A stretch of DNA of 64,000 bases from the NCBI RefSeq assembly GCF_009936375.1, contig NZ_AP022332.1:2884501-2948500 (forward strand). Direction: 5' to 3'. Positions within the stretch are counted from its first letter, which is position 1; each line of letters begins with the position of its first letter. The notes below the pieces were generated by a model. It was not told the DNA's origin. It saw nothing but the letters and a program-made list of their open reading frames with translations, and ran no database searches. Source of the DNA: Methylosinus sp. C49. Lineage in GTDB: Bacteria; Pseudomonadota; Alphaproteobacteria; Rhizobiales; Beijerinckiaceae. The translations under genes were made by a program, and so were the position numbers. This document shows, in pieces, positions 46,570 through 55,692 of this stretch.

Positions 46570-47493
46570 ATGACGAGACGCGCTATTCTCATCGCAGGAC
46601 CGACGGCGAGCGGCAAGTCCGCTCTCGCGCTCGCCGTGGCGCGGCGCATCGGCGGCGCCGTGGTCAACGCCGATTCGATGCAGGTCTATCGCGACCTGCG
46701 CATTTTGACCGCCCGCCCGACGTTTGAGGAAGAGCGCAGCATCCGCCACGAGCTGTTCGGCCATGTCGACGCTTCGGTGAATTATTCCGTCGGCCGCTGG
46801 CTCGAGGATTTTCGGCGTCTTCTCGGCGCGCTCGCGCAGGAGGGCGTCACGCCCGTCGTCGCCGGCGGCACGGGCATGTATTACAAGGCCGCGCTCTATG
46901 GGCTTTCGGACATTCCGCAAGTCCCGCCCGAGATTCGCGAAAAAATCCGCGCCGAAGCGGAAGGCCGGACGCCGGAATATCTTCACGCGCGGCTTTCCGA
47001 GCACGACCCCGAGACGGCGGCGAAGCTGAGGCCGTCCGATCCGCAACGCATATTGCGCGCGCTGGAAGTGCTCGAGGCGACGGGCAAGCCGCTCGCCTTT
47101 TTCCAAGGCGCGCGCATGGCCTCGCTGCTGGATCCGTCGCAATGCCTCGCCTTCTTCCTCGCGCCGGAGCGCGAGGAGCTGTATCGGCGCATAGACGCGC
47201 GTTTCGACGAAATGCTCCGCAAAGGAGCGCTCGAGGAGGTGGAAGCGATGGGCGCGCGCAGTCTCGACCCTGCGCTGCCGGCGATGCGCGCGCATGGGGC
47301 TCCGCATCTGCTGCGTTATTTGCGCGGCGAGCTGCCGCTCGAGGAGGCGGCGACGCAGGGCAAGCTCGACACGCGTCATTATTCGAAGCGGCAATTCACC
47401 TTCGCCCGCCATCAGCTGCCGTCGTTCCGCTGGATCGCTCCCGGGGAGACAGACGCGGCCATCGAAGAGGCAGTGGGTTTCATCGGTCGGTGA
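46570..47493 (+). CDS. miaA: MiaA, tRNA dimethylallyltransferase
   Basis: A 307-residue enzyme that adds the dimethylallyl group to A37 of tRNAs reading UNN codons. The P-loop is IAGPTASGKSALA, then NADSMQVYRDLRILTARP and the conserved FVDASVNYSVGRW and GGTGMYYKAALYG. ATG 46570 has a GAAGGA site upstream and is chosen over the in-frame 46534 codon that would overlap serB. The 3' end overlaps the convergent MFS gene by 14 bases. Confidence 0.95.
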   Translation: MTRRAILIAGPTASGKSALALAVARRIGGAVVNADSMQVYRDLRILTARPTFEEERSIRHELFGHVDASVNYSVGRWLEDFRRLLGALAQEGVTPVVAGGTGMYYKAALYGLSDIPQVPPEIREKIRAEAEGRTPEYLHARLSEHDPETAAKLRPSDPQRILRALEVLEATGKPLAFFQGARMASLLDPSQCLAFFLAPEREELYRRIDARFDEMLRKGALEEVEAMGARSLDPALPAMRAHGAPHLLRYLRGELPLEEAATQGKLDTRHYSKRQFTFARHQLPSFRWIAPGETDAAIEEAVGFIGR

Positions 47494-48643
47494 GCGCGCG
47501 CCGCTCGGTGAGATTGGCGACGGCGAGCAGCGACGCGCCGATCAGCGATATTCCGCCGATCAGCGCGAAGAAGAGCGCGAGACTGCTCGGCGCCAGCGCG
47601 CCGAACAGGAAGGACGTCGAGAAAATGCCGAGGTTGAGCAGGCTCGCGTGATAGGAATTGATGGTCCCGCGAAACTGCGCCGACATTCCGCTGAGCCGGG
47701 CGTGATGCAGCGGGCCGCCGCAGCCATAGCCGAAGGCCCAGGGCAGGCCGATGAGCGCGAGCTGCGCGACCGAGCCGGCCGGCAGGGCAAAAGCGAAAAC
47801 GCCGGCCGAGGCCGAAAGGCAGGCGATGGGCAGCGCCCGAAAGGAGAGAAACCGGCGCACGAGGGGCCCGGCGAGATTGCCGGCGATAGTGACGAGGCCG
47901 AAGAAGCCCGCCAATAATCCGGCGTCCGTGGGCGAGAGCGACAGCTTGCGCGCCGCCACATCCGCGACCACCACGCCGAAGCCGGCGACCGAGCCCAGCC
48001 AGAAATAGCTCGCCGCCAGCCGCCGCACGACGCCCGGCGTCGCCAGCGCGCCCTTATGGGTGGCGACGAAGGAGACCACGCCGCCGCCATGCGCGCGGCC
48101 GGGCCGAAACGCCGCCGAGACCGCCACGAAGGCGAGCGCCGCCAGCAACGCCAGAAGATAATAGGCGTAGCGCCAGCCGAAACGATCGGCGATCCATCCG
48201 GCGATGGAGGGCGTGATGACGAAGGCCGACATCAGCCCGACGAAGACGCGCGCCGTGCGAATGTCCACTTCCTCGGGCGACGAGGAATCGGCGACGAAGG
48301 ACAGGGAATTGGGCTGAACGAAAGCCCCGCAGAGGCCGGCGAGGCCGCTGAGCGCTATGGCCACCGAAAGGTTGGAGGAGTTGGCGAGCGCTGCGCTGAG
48401 CAGCGCGAAGCCGAGCAGCCCAGCCTGCAGCGGCCGCTTGCGGCCGAATCGGTCGGACAAAGGCCCGGCGATGATGGCGAAGCCGGCATAGGCGAGGCCA
48501 TAGGCCGCCGGCAGATAGGCGATGGCCGCCGGCGGCACGCCGAAATCCGGGGCCATTGCGGCCATCAGCGGCCCGGCGACCACCTCCGCCGAGCCGACCA
48601 GAAACAGAGCCGCGGCCAGAATGGAGAGCTGGCCGAGGGTCAC
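47480..48643 (-). CDS. MFS transporter
   Basis: A 387-residue, 12-helix major facilitator. The loop 2-3 motif is GPLSDRFGRKRP, and GLCGAFVQPNSLSFVADSSS plus GWIADRFGWRYAYYLLALLAAL mark helices 4-6. It resembles small-solute or drug efflux pumps (the DHA/Bcr type), but the substrate is unknown. It lies 25 bases behind the RMD1 gene, in the same operon. Confidence 0.9.
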   Translation of the reverse strand: MTLGQLSILAAALFLVGSAEVVAGPLMAAMAPDFGVPPAAIAYLPAAYGLAYAGFAIIAGPLSDRFGRKRPLQAGLLGFALLSAALANSSNLSVAIALSGLAGLCGAFVQPNSLSFVADSSSPEEVDIRTARVFVGLMSAFVITPSIAGWIADRFGWRYAYYLLALLAALAFVAVSAAFRPGRAHGGGVVSFVATHKGALATPGVVRRLAASYFWLGSVAGFGVVVADVAARKLSLSPTDAGLLAGFFGLVTIAGNLAGPLVRRFLSFRALPIACLSASAGVFAFALPAGSVAQLALIGLPWAFGYGCGGPLHHARLSGMSAQFRGTINSYHASLLNLGIFSTSFLFGALAPSSLALFFALIGGISLIGASLLAVANLTERRALTDR

Positions 48644-48668
48644 GCGCGCGCGTCCGGCATCAATGCCC

Positions 48669-49502
48669 TCAATGCGCGCGCTGGACGAAGATCTGGAACA
48701 AGGTCAGCAGAATTTCCGCGAGAATCAGCACGACGACGGTCGCCTCCAGCCGCACGGAGCGATCGACGTCGATGATCTCGGTCAGCGCCCGCGCCGTCTC
48801 GCCGATGACGTCGACCTTGGCTTTGAGCGTCTGGCCACGCGCCTCCAGCTCATATTCGTCCTCGAGCCTGGAATAGAGGCGCTCGAGATCGGGCCGGTCC
48901 CAGAGCACGTCCGGCTTGTCCTCCACCGCCACGCGGCCGGAGACGCGATGCTGCACCAGCAGCGTCTGGCCGATCAGCTCCAGCATGGCGCGGCGACGGA
49001 AGGGCGGCCGCCCTTTGCTGGCGAGCTCGGCAGCGAAAGGCTCGATCGTATCGAAGACTGCGTTGACGCGACGCTCGTCGCGGGCGAGCGCCACGCTCTT
49101 GGCCAGAGCGTCGGCGACCACCAGCAGCCGCTCGCCGGAGGCGTCCTTGATCGCCAAGCGCCCATTGGCCAGCGTCTTGTCGTCGCCTTCGGGCGTGATC
49201 TCGAGCACCAGGGTCTCGTCGTCGCGGCGCGCGGCGGCGCCGGCGACGCGGGCGCCGACCTTGGCCAGAATCTCGTCCTCCTCGAGCGGCGACAGGCCGA
49301 ACAGCACGGCGACGCCGAATCGGTAGAGCACGACGAATCCCGCCTGCCCCGCCGGAAAGGCGAGCGGCGATGTGGAGACGAGATCGGCGCGCTCGAGCCC
49401 GCCGGTGTCGATTCGTTCGCCGAGCAGCAAGGCCCGCGCCGTCACGCAACGCGCCGCCGGCAAGGCTGCAACCTCCTGCGAGGCCGATTCGATTTCCGCC
49501 AT
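48669..49502 (-). CDS. RMD1/DUF155 family protein
   Basis: A 277-residue protein of the RMD1 (DUF155) family, related to yeast RMD1/RMD8 and human RMND1, which is needed for mitochondrial translation. Landmarks are the FVVLYRFGVAVLFGLSPLEEDEIL stretch broken by variable residues, ALAKSVALARDERRV, and the C-terminal anchor (RLEATVVVLILAEILLTLFQIFV). ATG 49502 has a GGAAGGGAA site. No bacterial role known to me. Confidence 0.86.
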   Translation of the reverse strand: MAEIESASQEVAALPAARCVTARALLLGERIDTGGLERADLVSTSPLAFPAGQAGFVVLYRFGVAVLFGLSPLEEDEILAKVGARVAGAAARRDDETLVLEITPEGDDKTLANGRLAIKDASGERLLVVADALAKSVALARDERRVNAVFDTIEPFAAELASKGRPPFRRRAMLELIGQTLLVQHRVSGRVAVEDKPDVLWDRPDLERLYSRLEDEYELEARGQTLKAKVDVIGETARALTEIIDVDRSVRLEATVVVLILAEILLTLFQIFVQRAH

Positions 49503-49615
49503 AGACCGATTCCCTTCCAACCCCTCGCAGGATATCATGCGCGCCGCGCGGGCCGGGAGGCCGCTTGCAACCCATTCTCAAAAACGCTAGCAAGCCCGCG
49601 GATCGAGGACGCCCC

Positions 49616-49954
49616 ATGCCTTACGTCGTCACGGAAAATTGTATCAAGTGCAAATATATGGATTGCGTCGAAGTCTGTCCTGTGGACTGCTTCTACGAAG
49701 GCGCCAACATGCTGGTGATCCATCCGGACGAATGTATCGACTGCGGCGTGTGCGAGCCCGAGTGCCCGGCTGAGGCGATCAAGCCCGACACCGAGCCAGA
49801 CCTCGAGAAGTGGATGGCGCTGAACGCCGAATACGCTCAGACTTGGCCGAATGTGACGGTCAAGCGCGACCCGCCCGCCGACGCCAAGGAATGGGACGGC
49901 AAGCCCGGCAAGCTGGAGGCGCATTTCTCGCCCGAGCCCGGCGAAGGCGACTGA
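49616..49954 (+). CDS. fdxA: FdxA, seven-iron ferredoxin
   Basis: A 112-residue ferredoxin binding one [3Fe-4S] and one [4Fe-4S] cluster. The N-terminal cysteines are [17 protein letters not shown], the second set is [16 protein letters not shown]. The pattern and length match alphaproteobacterial FdxA. The C-terminal half is a non-cluster extension ([19 protein letters not shown]). ATG 49616 gives the correct length. Expressed divergently from the RMD1 gene, and followed by carD, as in many relatives. Confidence 0.95.
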   Translation: MPYVVTENCIKCKYMDCVEVCPVDCFYEGANMLVIHPDECIDCGVCEPECPAEAIKPDTEPDLEKWMALNAEYAQTWPNVTVKRDPPADAKEWDGKPGKLEAHFSPEPGEGD

Positions 49955-50353
49955 CGCGCAATCGTCCACAGCGGACGCGCTCGCAAAATCGTTAAGAGAT
50001 TCAACGGCGCCAGCGCGGCCGCTCGTAACCATGCGGAGAGGCGCCGGCGCCTTTCCTTTGATTTTTCCCGTACCACATGATATACGGAACATTAAGAATT
50101 AGCTTTCGGGCGCGAGGGGCGCAAGCGTCGCGATTTCCACAAGGGAAATAGCGGCCGGCCCCGACATCGAGAATGGGCGAAGATGGCGACGCTCGCCGCC
50201 AACGTCGGCTCTATATTGTAGAAGCGTCGGACTTTCGCCAGCCAAAGCATGCGCGGTCATTGGCGCTGTCCTGGCCGGGGCGCGATGAGCCCATTCGGTC
50301 ACGAAGCTTCCCGTCCCGTCTCCACAGCGGGGCAACAGAAGGAGTATCCGCGT
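49955..50353. other. intergenic region before carD
   Basis: About 400 bases between fdxA and carD. A short AT-rich stretch near 50060-50105 is the likeliest carD promoter region. Nothing else was found. Confidence 0.55.
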
Positions 50354-52048
50354 ATGCCCTCTTCCAGCAAGAAGACCGCAAAGAACCGCAAGGCGTCCGT
50401 CGCCGGAGCGCGACGCGGCGCGGGAAGCAGGACGGCGCGGACCGCGGCCGTCGCGGCGGAGGCTTCGACCAAAAAGCCCGCGAGCGCGAGCGCCGCCGGC
50501 AAGACCAGCAAGGCAGCGGCGAGCAAAGCCGGCAAGACCGCGGCTTCCTCTAGAGCCCCCGTTTCCTCCAAAGCGTCTGTTTCCTCGAAGGCCTCCGCGC
50601 CCTCGAAGACTGCTGCCGCCAAGGCCGCCGCTCCGAAAGCCCCCGCCTCCGCCAAGAGCGTCGCCCGGAAGACAGCCGCGAGAACGAGCGCGACCGCCGC
50701 GAGAACGACGGCGAGCAAGGCAGGGACCAAAACAGGCGCCGCCGCCAGAACGCGCGCCGCCGCCAAGACGGCGGCCAAGGCGAGCGCGGCCCGCTCGGGC
50801 GCCTCGCAGTCGGCCGCCTCGCGAAGCGGCAAGGCCGCCGCCGCTGCGCCCAAGGCGGCCGGCAAGGCCAGAGCCCGCGCCAGCGCCGCCCATACGAGCG
50901 ACGCCAAGCGCAGCGCAGCCGAGCGCCGCGTCGAGAGCGCCGCGACCGCGCCCACGAAGAACGCCGAGGCTCCGCCTCACGCGAAAAGCATCGCTGCGCC
51001 GAGCGTAGAGGCGCCGGTCGAGGCCACCCGCCCGCAGGCCTCGAAAGCGGCTCCGCAGGGAACTTCACATGAGACTTCAACCGCCGTTGCGGCCGGCGTA
51101 ACCGGGGAGACGAGAATTACAACGTCCTTGCGCCAGAGCGCGATCAAAACCGATATCGAGCACTCCGACGTCGCCGCCTCCGCGCACGTCCCCGATGCGG
51201 GGGCGAGCGAGCCGAATGCGACGGCGCCCGTTTCAACTCCAGCTTCGAGCGAAACCATTCCAGTGCCAAAATCGACACAAGGAAAGGCGATCACCGCCAA
51301 ATCTTCGCCGGCGCCCAGAGCCCCCGCCCCCGCCGCTCCCACGAGCGCCGCGACGGGCTCGGCCCTTTCGCCCAAGGCCATTGTCGCCGCGCGCGCCGCG
51401 GCTGCGGCCCCCATCAAGCCGAGCCCCGCCGTCGCCGTGAAGGCGAAGACATCGGCGCAGAAGCTCGGGTTCAAGACGAACGAGTTCATCGTCTATCCGG
51501 CGCATGGCGTCGGACAGATCATCGCGATCGAGACTCAGGAAGTGGCCGGCTTCAGCCTCGAGCTGTTCGTCGTCAGCTTCATCAAGGACAAGATGACGCT
51601 GAAGGTGCCGACCAGCAAGGTCGCCGCCGTCGGCATGCGCAAGCTGGCCGAGACCGAGGTCGTCGACAAGGCGCTCTCCACGCTGAGCGGCCGCGCGCGC
51701 GTCAAGCGCACCATGTGGTCGCGCCGCGCGCAGGAATATGAGGCCAAGATCAATTCGGGCGATCTCGTCACCATCGCCGAGGTGGTGCGCGATCTCTATC
51801 GGTCCGATACGCAGCCGGAGCAGTCCTATTCGGAGCGCCAGCTCTATGAGGCGGCGCTCGATCGCATGGCGCGCGAGGTCGCGGCCGTGCGCAAGCTGCT
51901 CGATTCGGAATCGCTCAAGCTGATCGAGTCCTTCCTGCAGAAGGGCCCGCGCCGTGGCGGTCCGAAGGGCGACTCCGATGCGGACGCCGGCGACGATGCG
52001 AGCGACGACGAGGGCGAAGAGGACGACGTCGAAGAGCGCGCCGCCTGA
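50354..52048 (+). CDS. carD: CarD-family transcription regulator with a long basic N-terminal tail
   Basis: A 564-residue protein. The CarD domain, which binds RNA polymerase beta subunit and stabilises open promoters, starts only at about residue 370: FKTNEFIVYPAHGVGQIIAIETQEVAG, then LYRSDTQPEQSYSERQLYEAALDR broken into the usual blocks. The first ~369 residues are Ala/Lys/Thr/Ser repeats (KKTAAKASKAGK-like), resembling histone H1 tails. The C-terminus is acidic. AGAAGGAG precedes ATG 50354. Usual alphaproteobacterial CarD proteins are about 170-200 residues, so the tail is unusual. Confidence 0.88.
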   Translation: MPSSSKKTAKNRKASVAGARRGAGSRTARTAAVAAEASTKKPASASAAGKTSKAAASKAGKTAASSRAPVSSKASVSSKASAPSKTAAAKAAAPKAPASAKSVARKTAARTSATAARTTASKAGTKTGAAARTRAAAKTAAKASAARSGASQSAASRSGKAAAAAPKAAGKARARASAAHTSDAKRSAAERRVESAATAPTKNAEAPPHAKSIAAPSVEAPVEATRPQASKAAPQGTSHETSTAVAAGVTGETRITTSLRQSAIKTDIEHSDVAASAHVPDAGASEPNATAPVSTPASSETIPVPKSTQGKAITAKSSPAPRAPAPAAPTSAATGSALSPKAIVAARAAAAAPIKPSPAVAVKAKTSAQKLGFKTNEFIVYPAHGVGQIIAIETQEVAGFSLELFVVSFIKDKMTLKVPTSKVAAVGMRKLAETEVVDKALSTLSGRARVKRTMWSRRAQEYEAKINSGDLVTIAEVVRDLYRSDTQPEQSYSERQLYEAALDRMAREVAAVRKLLDSESLKLIESFLQKGPRRGGPKGDSDADAGDDASDDEGEEDDVEERAA

Positions 52049-52073
52049 CATCGCGCTCCTCTTTCGATCGACG

Positions 52074-52108
52074 AAAAAACGCGGCCCCTCGGGGCCGCGT
52101 TTTTTTTC
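52074..52108. terminator. bidirectional terminator between carD and rpoH
   Basis: Stem ACGCGGCCCC/GGGGCCGCGT with a 2-base gap at the tip, AAAAAA before it and TTTTTTTT after it, so it works on both strands for the convergent genes. Confidence 0.93.
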
Positions 52109-52129
52109 GGCGCGGAGAGCCGCCTCGCC

Positions 52130-53002
52130 CTACTCGGCGGCGGTGGCCTCCGGCGTCTCCTGTGCTTTGGTCAGCGCCTTGCGCAGCTTGCACAGCGCGC
52201 GATTCTCGATCTGACGCACGCGCTCTTTCGAAATGCCGAGACGATCGCCGAGCGATTCCAGCGTCACCAGGCTCTCGCTGAGCCGCCGCTCCTGCACGAT
52301 GCGCAGCTCGCGCTCGGACAAGAGCTTCAGCGCATCGGCGAGCCAGCGCGCGCGACGATCGGAATCGACGCGATCCTCGACCACCTCGTCCGGCAGCGGC
52401 CGATCATCGACGAGGAAATCCATGCGCTCCGCGGAAGTGGAGGAATCGTCCTCCACCAATTGGCTGTTGAGCGAGACGTCGGAGCCCGCGAGACGCGAGT
52501 TCATCAGCTCGACATCGGCGCGCGAGACCCCGATGGCGCCGGCGATGGCCTGGAAAGCGTCGCCCGCCTCCGACTGCGGCGCATGCGCGAGCTTGGCGCG
52601 AAGCCGGCGAAGATTGAAGAACAGCGCCTTTTGCGAGGAGCTGGTGCCGCCGCGGACGATCGACCAATTGCGCAGCACATAGTCCTGTATGGAGGCGCGA
52701 ATCCACCATGTCGCATAGGTGGAGAAGCGCACGTCGCGCTCCGGCGCGAAACGCGCGGCCGCCTCCAGCAAGCCGACGTGGCCTTCCTGCACCAGATCGG
52801 CGACGGGCAGGCCGTAATGGCGAAAGCGCACGGCGAGCGCGATCACCAGCCGCATATGCGCGGAGGCGAGCTTGTCCAACGCATCCGTGTCCTTATTGTC
52901 TTTCCAGGCGACCGCCAGACGCTTCTCTTCCTCGCGTTCGAGAAAGGGCGCATCCATCGCCGCCTTTACGAGCTCGCGTCCAACTCCGGGCAAATAAGCC
53001 AT
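52130..53002 (-). CDS. rpoH: RpoH, heat-shock sigma factor (sigma-32)
   Basis: A 290-residue sigma-70 family factor. Region 2 is GHVGLLEAAARFAPERDVRFSTYATWWIRASIQDYVLRNWSIVR, broken only at expected variable sites. The RpoH box at 124-132 reads QKALFFNLR instead of the canonical Q(R/K)KLFFNLR, and region 4 is ESLGDRLGISKERVRQIENRAL. The near-canonical box and the promoter type suggest the RpoH2 subgroup. ATG 53002 has GGAGAGCGAGA directly upstream. An EcfG-like promoter lies 156 bases upstream. Confidence 0.92.
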   Translation of the reverse strand: MAYLPGVGRELVKAAMDAPFLEREEEKRLAVAWKDNKDTDALDKLASAHMRLVIALAVRFRHYGLPVADLVQEGHVGLLEAAARFAPERDVRFSTYATWWIRASIQDYVLRNWSIVRGGTSSSQKALFFNLRRLRAKLAHAPQSEAGDAFQAIAGAIGVSRADVELMNSRLAGSDVSLNSQLVEDDSSTSAERMDFLVDDRPLPDEVVEDRVDSDRRARWLADALKLLSERELRIVQERRLSESLVTLESLGDRLGISKERVRQIENRALCKLRKALTKAQETPEATAAE

Positions 53003-53157
53003 TCTCGCTCTCCGGGGTGGCAGTCGCGCGCGAAAGGGTTTCGACCGAAGGGATCGATCGAGTAAAAGCGCTGCGACAATGCCTCGATTGAGGAGAATCC
53101 CCGAGCGGTCACGCAACCGGCGCCGCCGTCCGCCCCCCCGGGAATTCTAAGGCTTAC

Positions 53158-53182
53158 AACATTCTCAGAGCGCGACGGTTCC
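53158..53182 (-). promoter_or_regulatory. EcfG-type promoter of rpoH
   Basis: On the minus strand GGAAC (53182-53178) is followed after 16 bases by TGTT (53161-53158), one mismatch from the general-stress consensus GGAAC-N16/17-CGTT. It would place rpoH under EcfG control, as known for rpoH2 of rhizobia. Confidence 0.55.
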
Positions 53183-53200
53183 ATCCGCGGTGAGCGTTTC

Positions 53201-54709
53201 TCACTCGACGACGAGCTTGTATTTCTCGCCCGGCGTGAGGCGGCCTCCATGCTCGAGGCCGTTCAGCAATTGGAAATATTCGAGCGGACGATTGGGAACG
53301 ACCATGCGCTGCGCCATGGATTCCGCGGTGTCGTCCGCGCCTGCGCTGACAATGGAGAGACGCAGCGGACGCGCGTCCAACGATTCTTCCCAGCTCGAGC
53401 GTCGGAATGTGGCGACCGAGGCGGCAAAACGTCGCTCCGCCGCTTCATCGAGCGCGCGCACGGCGAAAATCAGCCGATAGAGCTCGTCGTCGATCTGTAT
53501 GACGGCGAGCTTGAAATTCCATTCGCCGGCGCGCGCGCTGGCGACCACCGCCGGCAAGCCGTTGACGTCGATGCGCTTCATCGACGAGCGCAGGAGCCCA
53601 TCGACCCAGCCCGATTCGACATAGGCCTCGAGCGTCTTGCCGACCGGCGCGCGAACGCGATCGAGCCGCAGCGCCTCGTCGTCGCCCTCCTTCACGCCGA
53701 AGACGGCCTCGCTCGAATTCTCGAGCAGAAAGCCCTCCGGCGCAACGAAGGAGAAGCGCAGTCGCGGATGCGCGAATTTACGGCCGCGCACGAAGCCGTC
53801 ATTGGGATCGTCGCCGTAAGCGAGGCCGTTGATCGCGGCGAGATAGCCCTCGCGATCACGCGAGCCGACGCCGGGCGCGCTGATCTGGCGCGCCGCCGCG
53901 ACCGCCTTGGCGATGCGATCGGGCGTCGAGGGATGGGTCGCCAATATGTCGAGGTCGGGCGTTTTCTTCTTGCCGTAGAGAACGGCGCGCAGCTCCGCCG
54001 ATTTGCCGAGCGCGGCGAGGAAGCGCGAGGCGCCGTACGGATCGAATCCCGCGCGCGCCACCACGCGCACCCCTATGGCGTCGGCCTCCAGCTCCTGCAG
54101 CCGCGAGAAGCTCGCGAAGGAGAGCCGCTGCGAGGCGCGCACGTCATCGCCCTTCTGCTTGCTCTGAATAACGGCGGCGGCCTGGCTGATGACCTCCGCC
54201 TCACGCTCGCGCTCGGCGCGCAGCGCGCTGTGGCGCGCGCTCACATGGGCGATCTCATGCGCCATCACCGCCGCCGCCTCGGAGGCGTCGCCGGCGAGCG
54301 CGAGCAGGCCGCGCGTGACATAGAGATTGCCGCTCGGCAGAGCGAAAGCGTTGACCACCGGCGTGTTGAGGATCGTCACACGATAGGCGGCTTGGCCGGG
54401 CGTGTCGCTCGCCTGCGCGAGCTTGACCAATATGTCGTCGAGATAGCGCTCCGCCACAGGGAAGCGATATTCGCCGCCGAATTGCGCGACCAGCTCCTTG
54501 TGCTCCGCGGTGGAGGGCTGCTCGCCGCCCACCGTGCGCGGCACGGCGGGGGGCAGCCGCGCATGTTGCGCGCCGCCGCCATTGAGCAGCTCGCCCTGCC
54601 GCTCGAGCTGGGCGCAGCCGGACAGACCGAGAAGAACGCAGACCGCGAGCGCGGAGAGACGCGCGCCGGCCGCCGGCCGCGCGTCAATGCCGGCCGGACG
54701 ACCCGACAC
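53201..54709 (-). CDS. M48-family metallopeptidase lipoprotein
   Basis: A 502-residue predicted lipoprotein (lipobox LSGC near residue 32). Zinc site AAAVMAHEIAHVSARH and third ligand ELEADAIG mark an M48 protease of the BepA/YfgC-like type acting in the periplasm. A long C-terminal region ends with a LysM-like segment (MVVPNRPLEYFQLLNGLEHGGRLTPGEKYKLV). The start is unclear: GTG 54709 overlaps the preceding gene by 26 bases, and TTG 54778 would overlap it by 95. It probably checks outer-membrane assembly. Confidence 0.85.
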   Translation of the reverse strand: MSGRPAGIDARPAAGARLSALAVCVLLGLSGCAQLERQGELLNGGGAQHARLPPAVPRTVGGEQPSTAEHKELVAQFGGEYRFPVAERYLDDILVKLAQASDTPGQAAYRVTILNTPVVNAFALPSGNLYVTRGLLALAGDASEAAAVMAHEIAHVSARHSALRAEREREAEVISQAAAVIQSKQKGDDVRASQRLSFASFSRLQELEADAIGVRVVARAGFDPYGASRFLAALGKSAELRAVLYGKKKTPDLDILATHPSTPDRIAKAVAAARQISAPGVGSRDREGYLAAINGLAYGDDPNDGFVRGRKFAHPRLRFSFVAPEGFLLENSSEAVFGVKEGDDEALRLDRVRAPVGKTLEAYVESGWVDGLLRSSMKRIDVNGLPAVVASARAGEWNFKLAVIQIDDELYRLIFAVRALDEAAERRFAASVATFRRSSWEESLDARPLRLSIVSAGADDTAESMAQRMVVPNRPLEYFQLLNGLEHGGRLTPGEKYKLVVE

Positions 54710-55526
54710 GCTCGTCGCCGAGGAGCTCGATCTGCGCCGGAGAGAGGATCTCCATGCGCGGTCCAAAAGCTGTGTCAATCAATCCTCGCACGCGCACTCG
54801 CCGTCCCGTGAGCATTCTGGGCGACGTTCCGGCCCGCGCGAATGTCTCGAGATTGCGTTTCCAGATCACGACAGCGAAATCTCCGCGGCGCGGCCCGAAA
54901 TTCAGATAGAGTGAGCCGCCCGCCTCGCCGATCGCGCCGACGACGCCCTCCACCAGAACCATGCCCTTCTTCCCGAAGAGCGTTTCGGGCCGGCCGGCGT
55001 CGAGGATGTGATACTCGCCCGAGGTCCAAAGTCCAAGCTTTCGTCTGCGCGCCTGCTCCTCCGCGGCGAGCATCCCATTGCGGCAGGCGAATGCGGCCGG
55101 ATCGGGGCGGAAGCGCGCGAGCCCGGCGCCGATCGCCGCTTCCGCCAGCGAGACGAGCGGCGCGTCGCTCCCCTCCCCTTCGACGAAGAGTCCCGCCGCG
55201 GCCGCTCCCCAGCGGCCCGGCGTCGCTGTCGGCGCGGCGAGGAAAACGAGCCTGCCGGCGCGCAGACGCTCGGCGAAGAAGCGCTGCAAGCTCTCGCGCG
55301 CGGCCGCGCCCGATGGCGGCTCGAGCCCCGAAAGGGTCAAGCGGCGTCCGTCCATCGTCCACAGCTCGAGATCGGCGCCCGGCGTCGCGATCTCGACCGG
55401 AACAGCGGATTCGAGCGCGCAGACGCCCGCCGCCTCCTGCGCCGAGACGGCGCCAGGCGCATGAAAGGCGCCCGCGCAGACGAAGAAGCGGGCGGCGTGG
55501 CGGAGCTTCGTCATTCCAGCGGACAT
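54684..55526 (-). CDS. secreted thermonuclease-like (SNase-fold) protein
   Basis: A 280-residue protein with a signal peptide (about 1-30). A staphylococcal nuclease-like core is suggested by GRRLTLSGLEPPSG and by the late helix EEQARRRKLGLWTSGEYHI, which is typical of the family. Where active nucleases have GIDxPE, this one has GLEPPS, so the catalytic Glu seems to be lost. An OB-like C-terminal part follows (RRVRVRGLIDTAFGPRMEI). It is followed, with an overlap, by the M48 lipoprotein gene. Confidence 0.7.
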   Translation of the reverse strand: MSAGMTKLRHAARFFVCAGAFHAPGAVSAQEAAGVCALESAVPVEIATPGADLELWTMDGRRLTLSGLEPPSGAAARESLQRFFAERLRAGRLVFLAAPTATPGRWGAAAAGLFVEGEGSDAPLVSLAEAAIGAGLARFRPDPAAFACRNGMLAAEEQARRRKLGLWTSGEYHILDAGRPETLFGKKGMVLVEGVVGAIGEAGGSLYLNFGPRRGDFAVVIWKRNLETFARAGTSPRMLTGRRVRVRGLIDTAFGPRMEILSPAQIELLGDERVGSSGRH

Positions 55527-55692
55527 TGCGAGCGAACATTGGAAGCAGACGGCGAAACAGTCGCGAGACTAGCGAGCATGACCGCACTTCGCCACATCTC
55601 GCGCGACGCTCGCCGCGGCTTCGTCAAATTTTGGTCGAAAGCCGGCTTATGCTACGCCTCGTCCCGCTCCGCTCTCGCGATCGATTCCTCCC

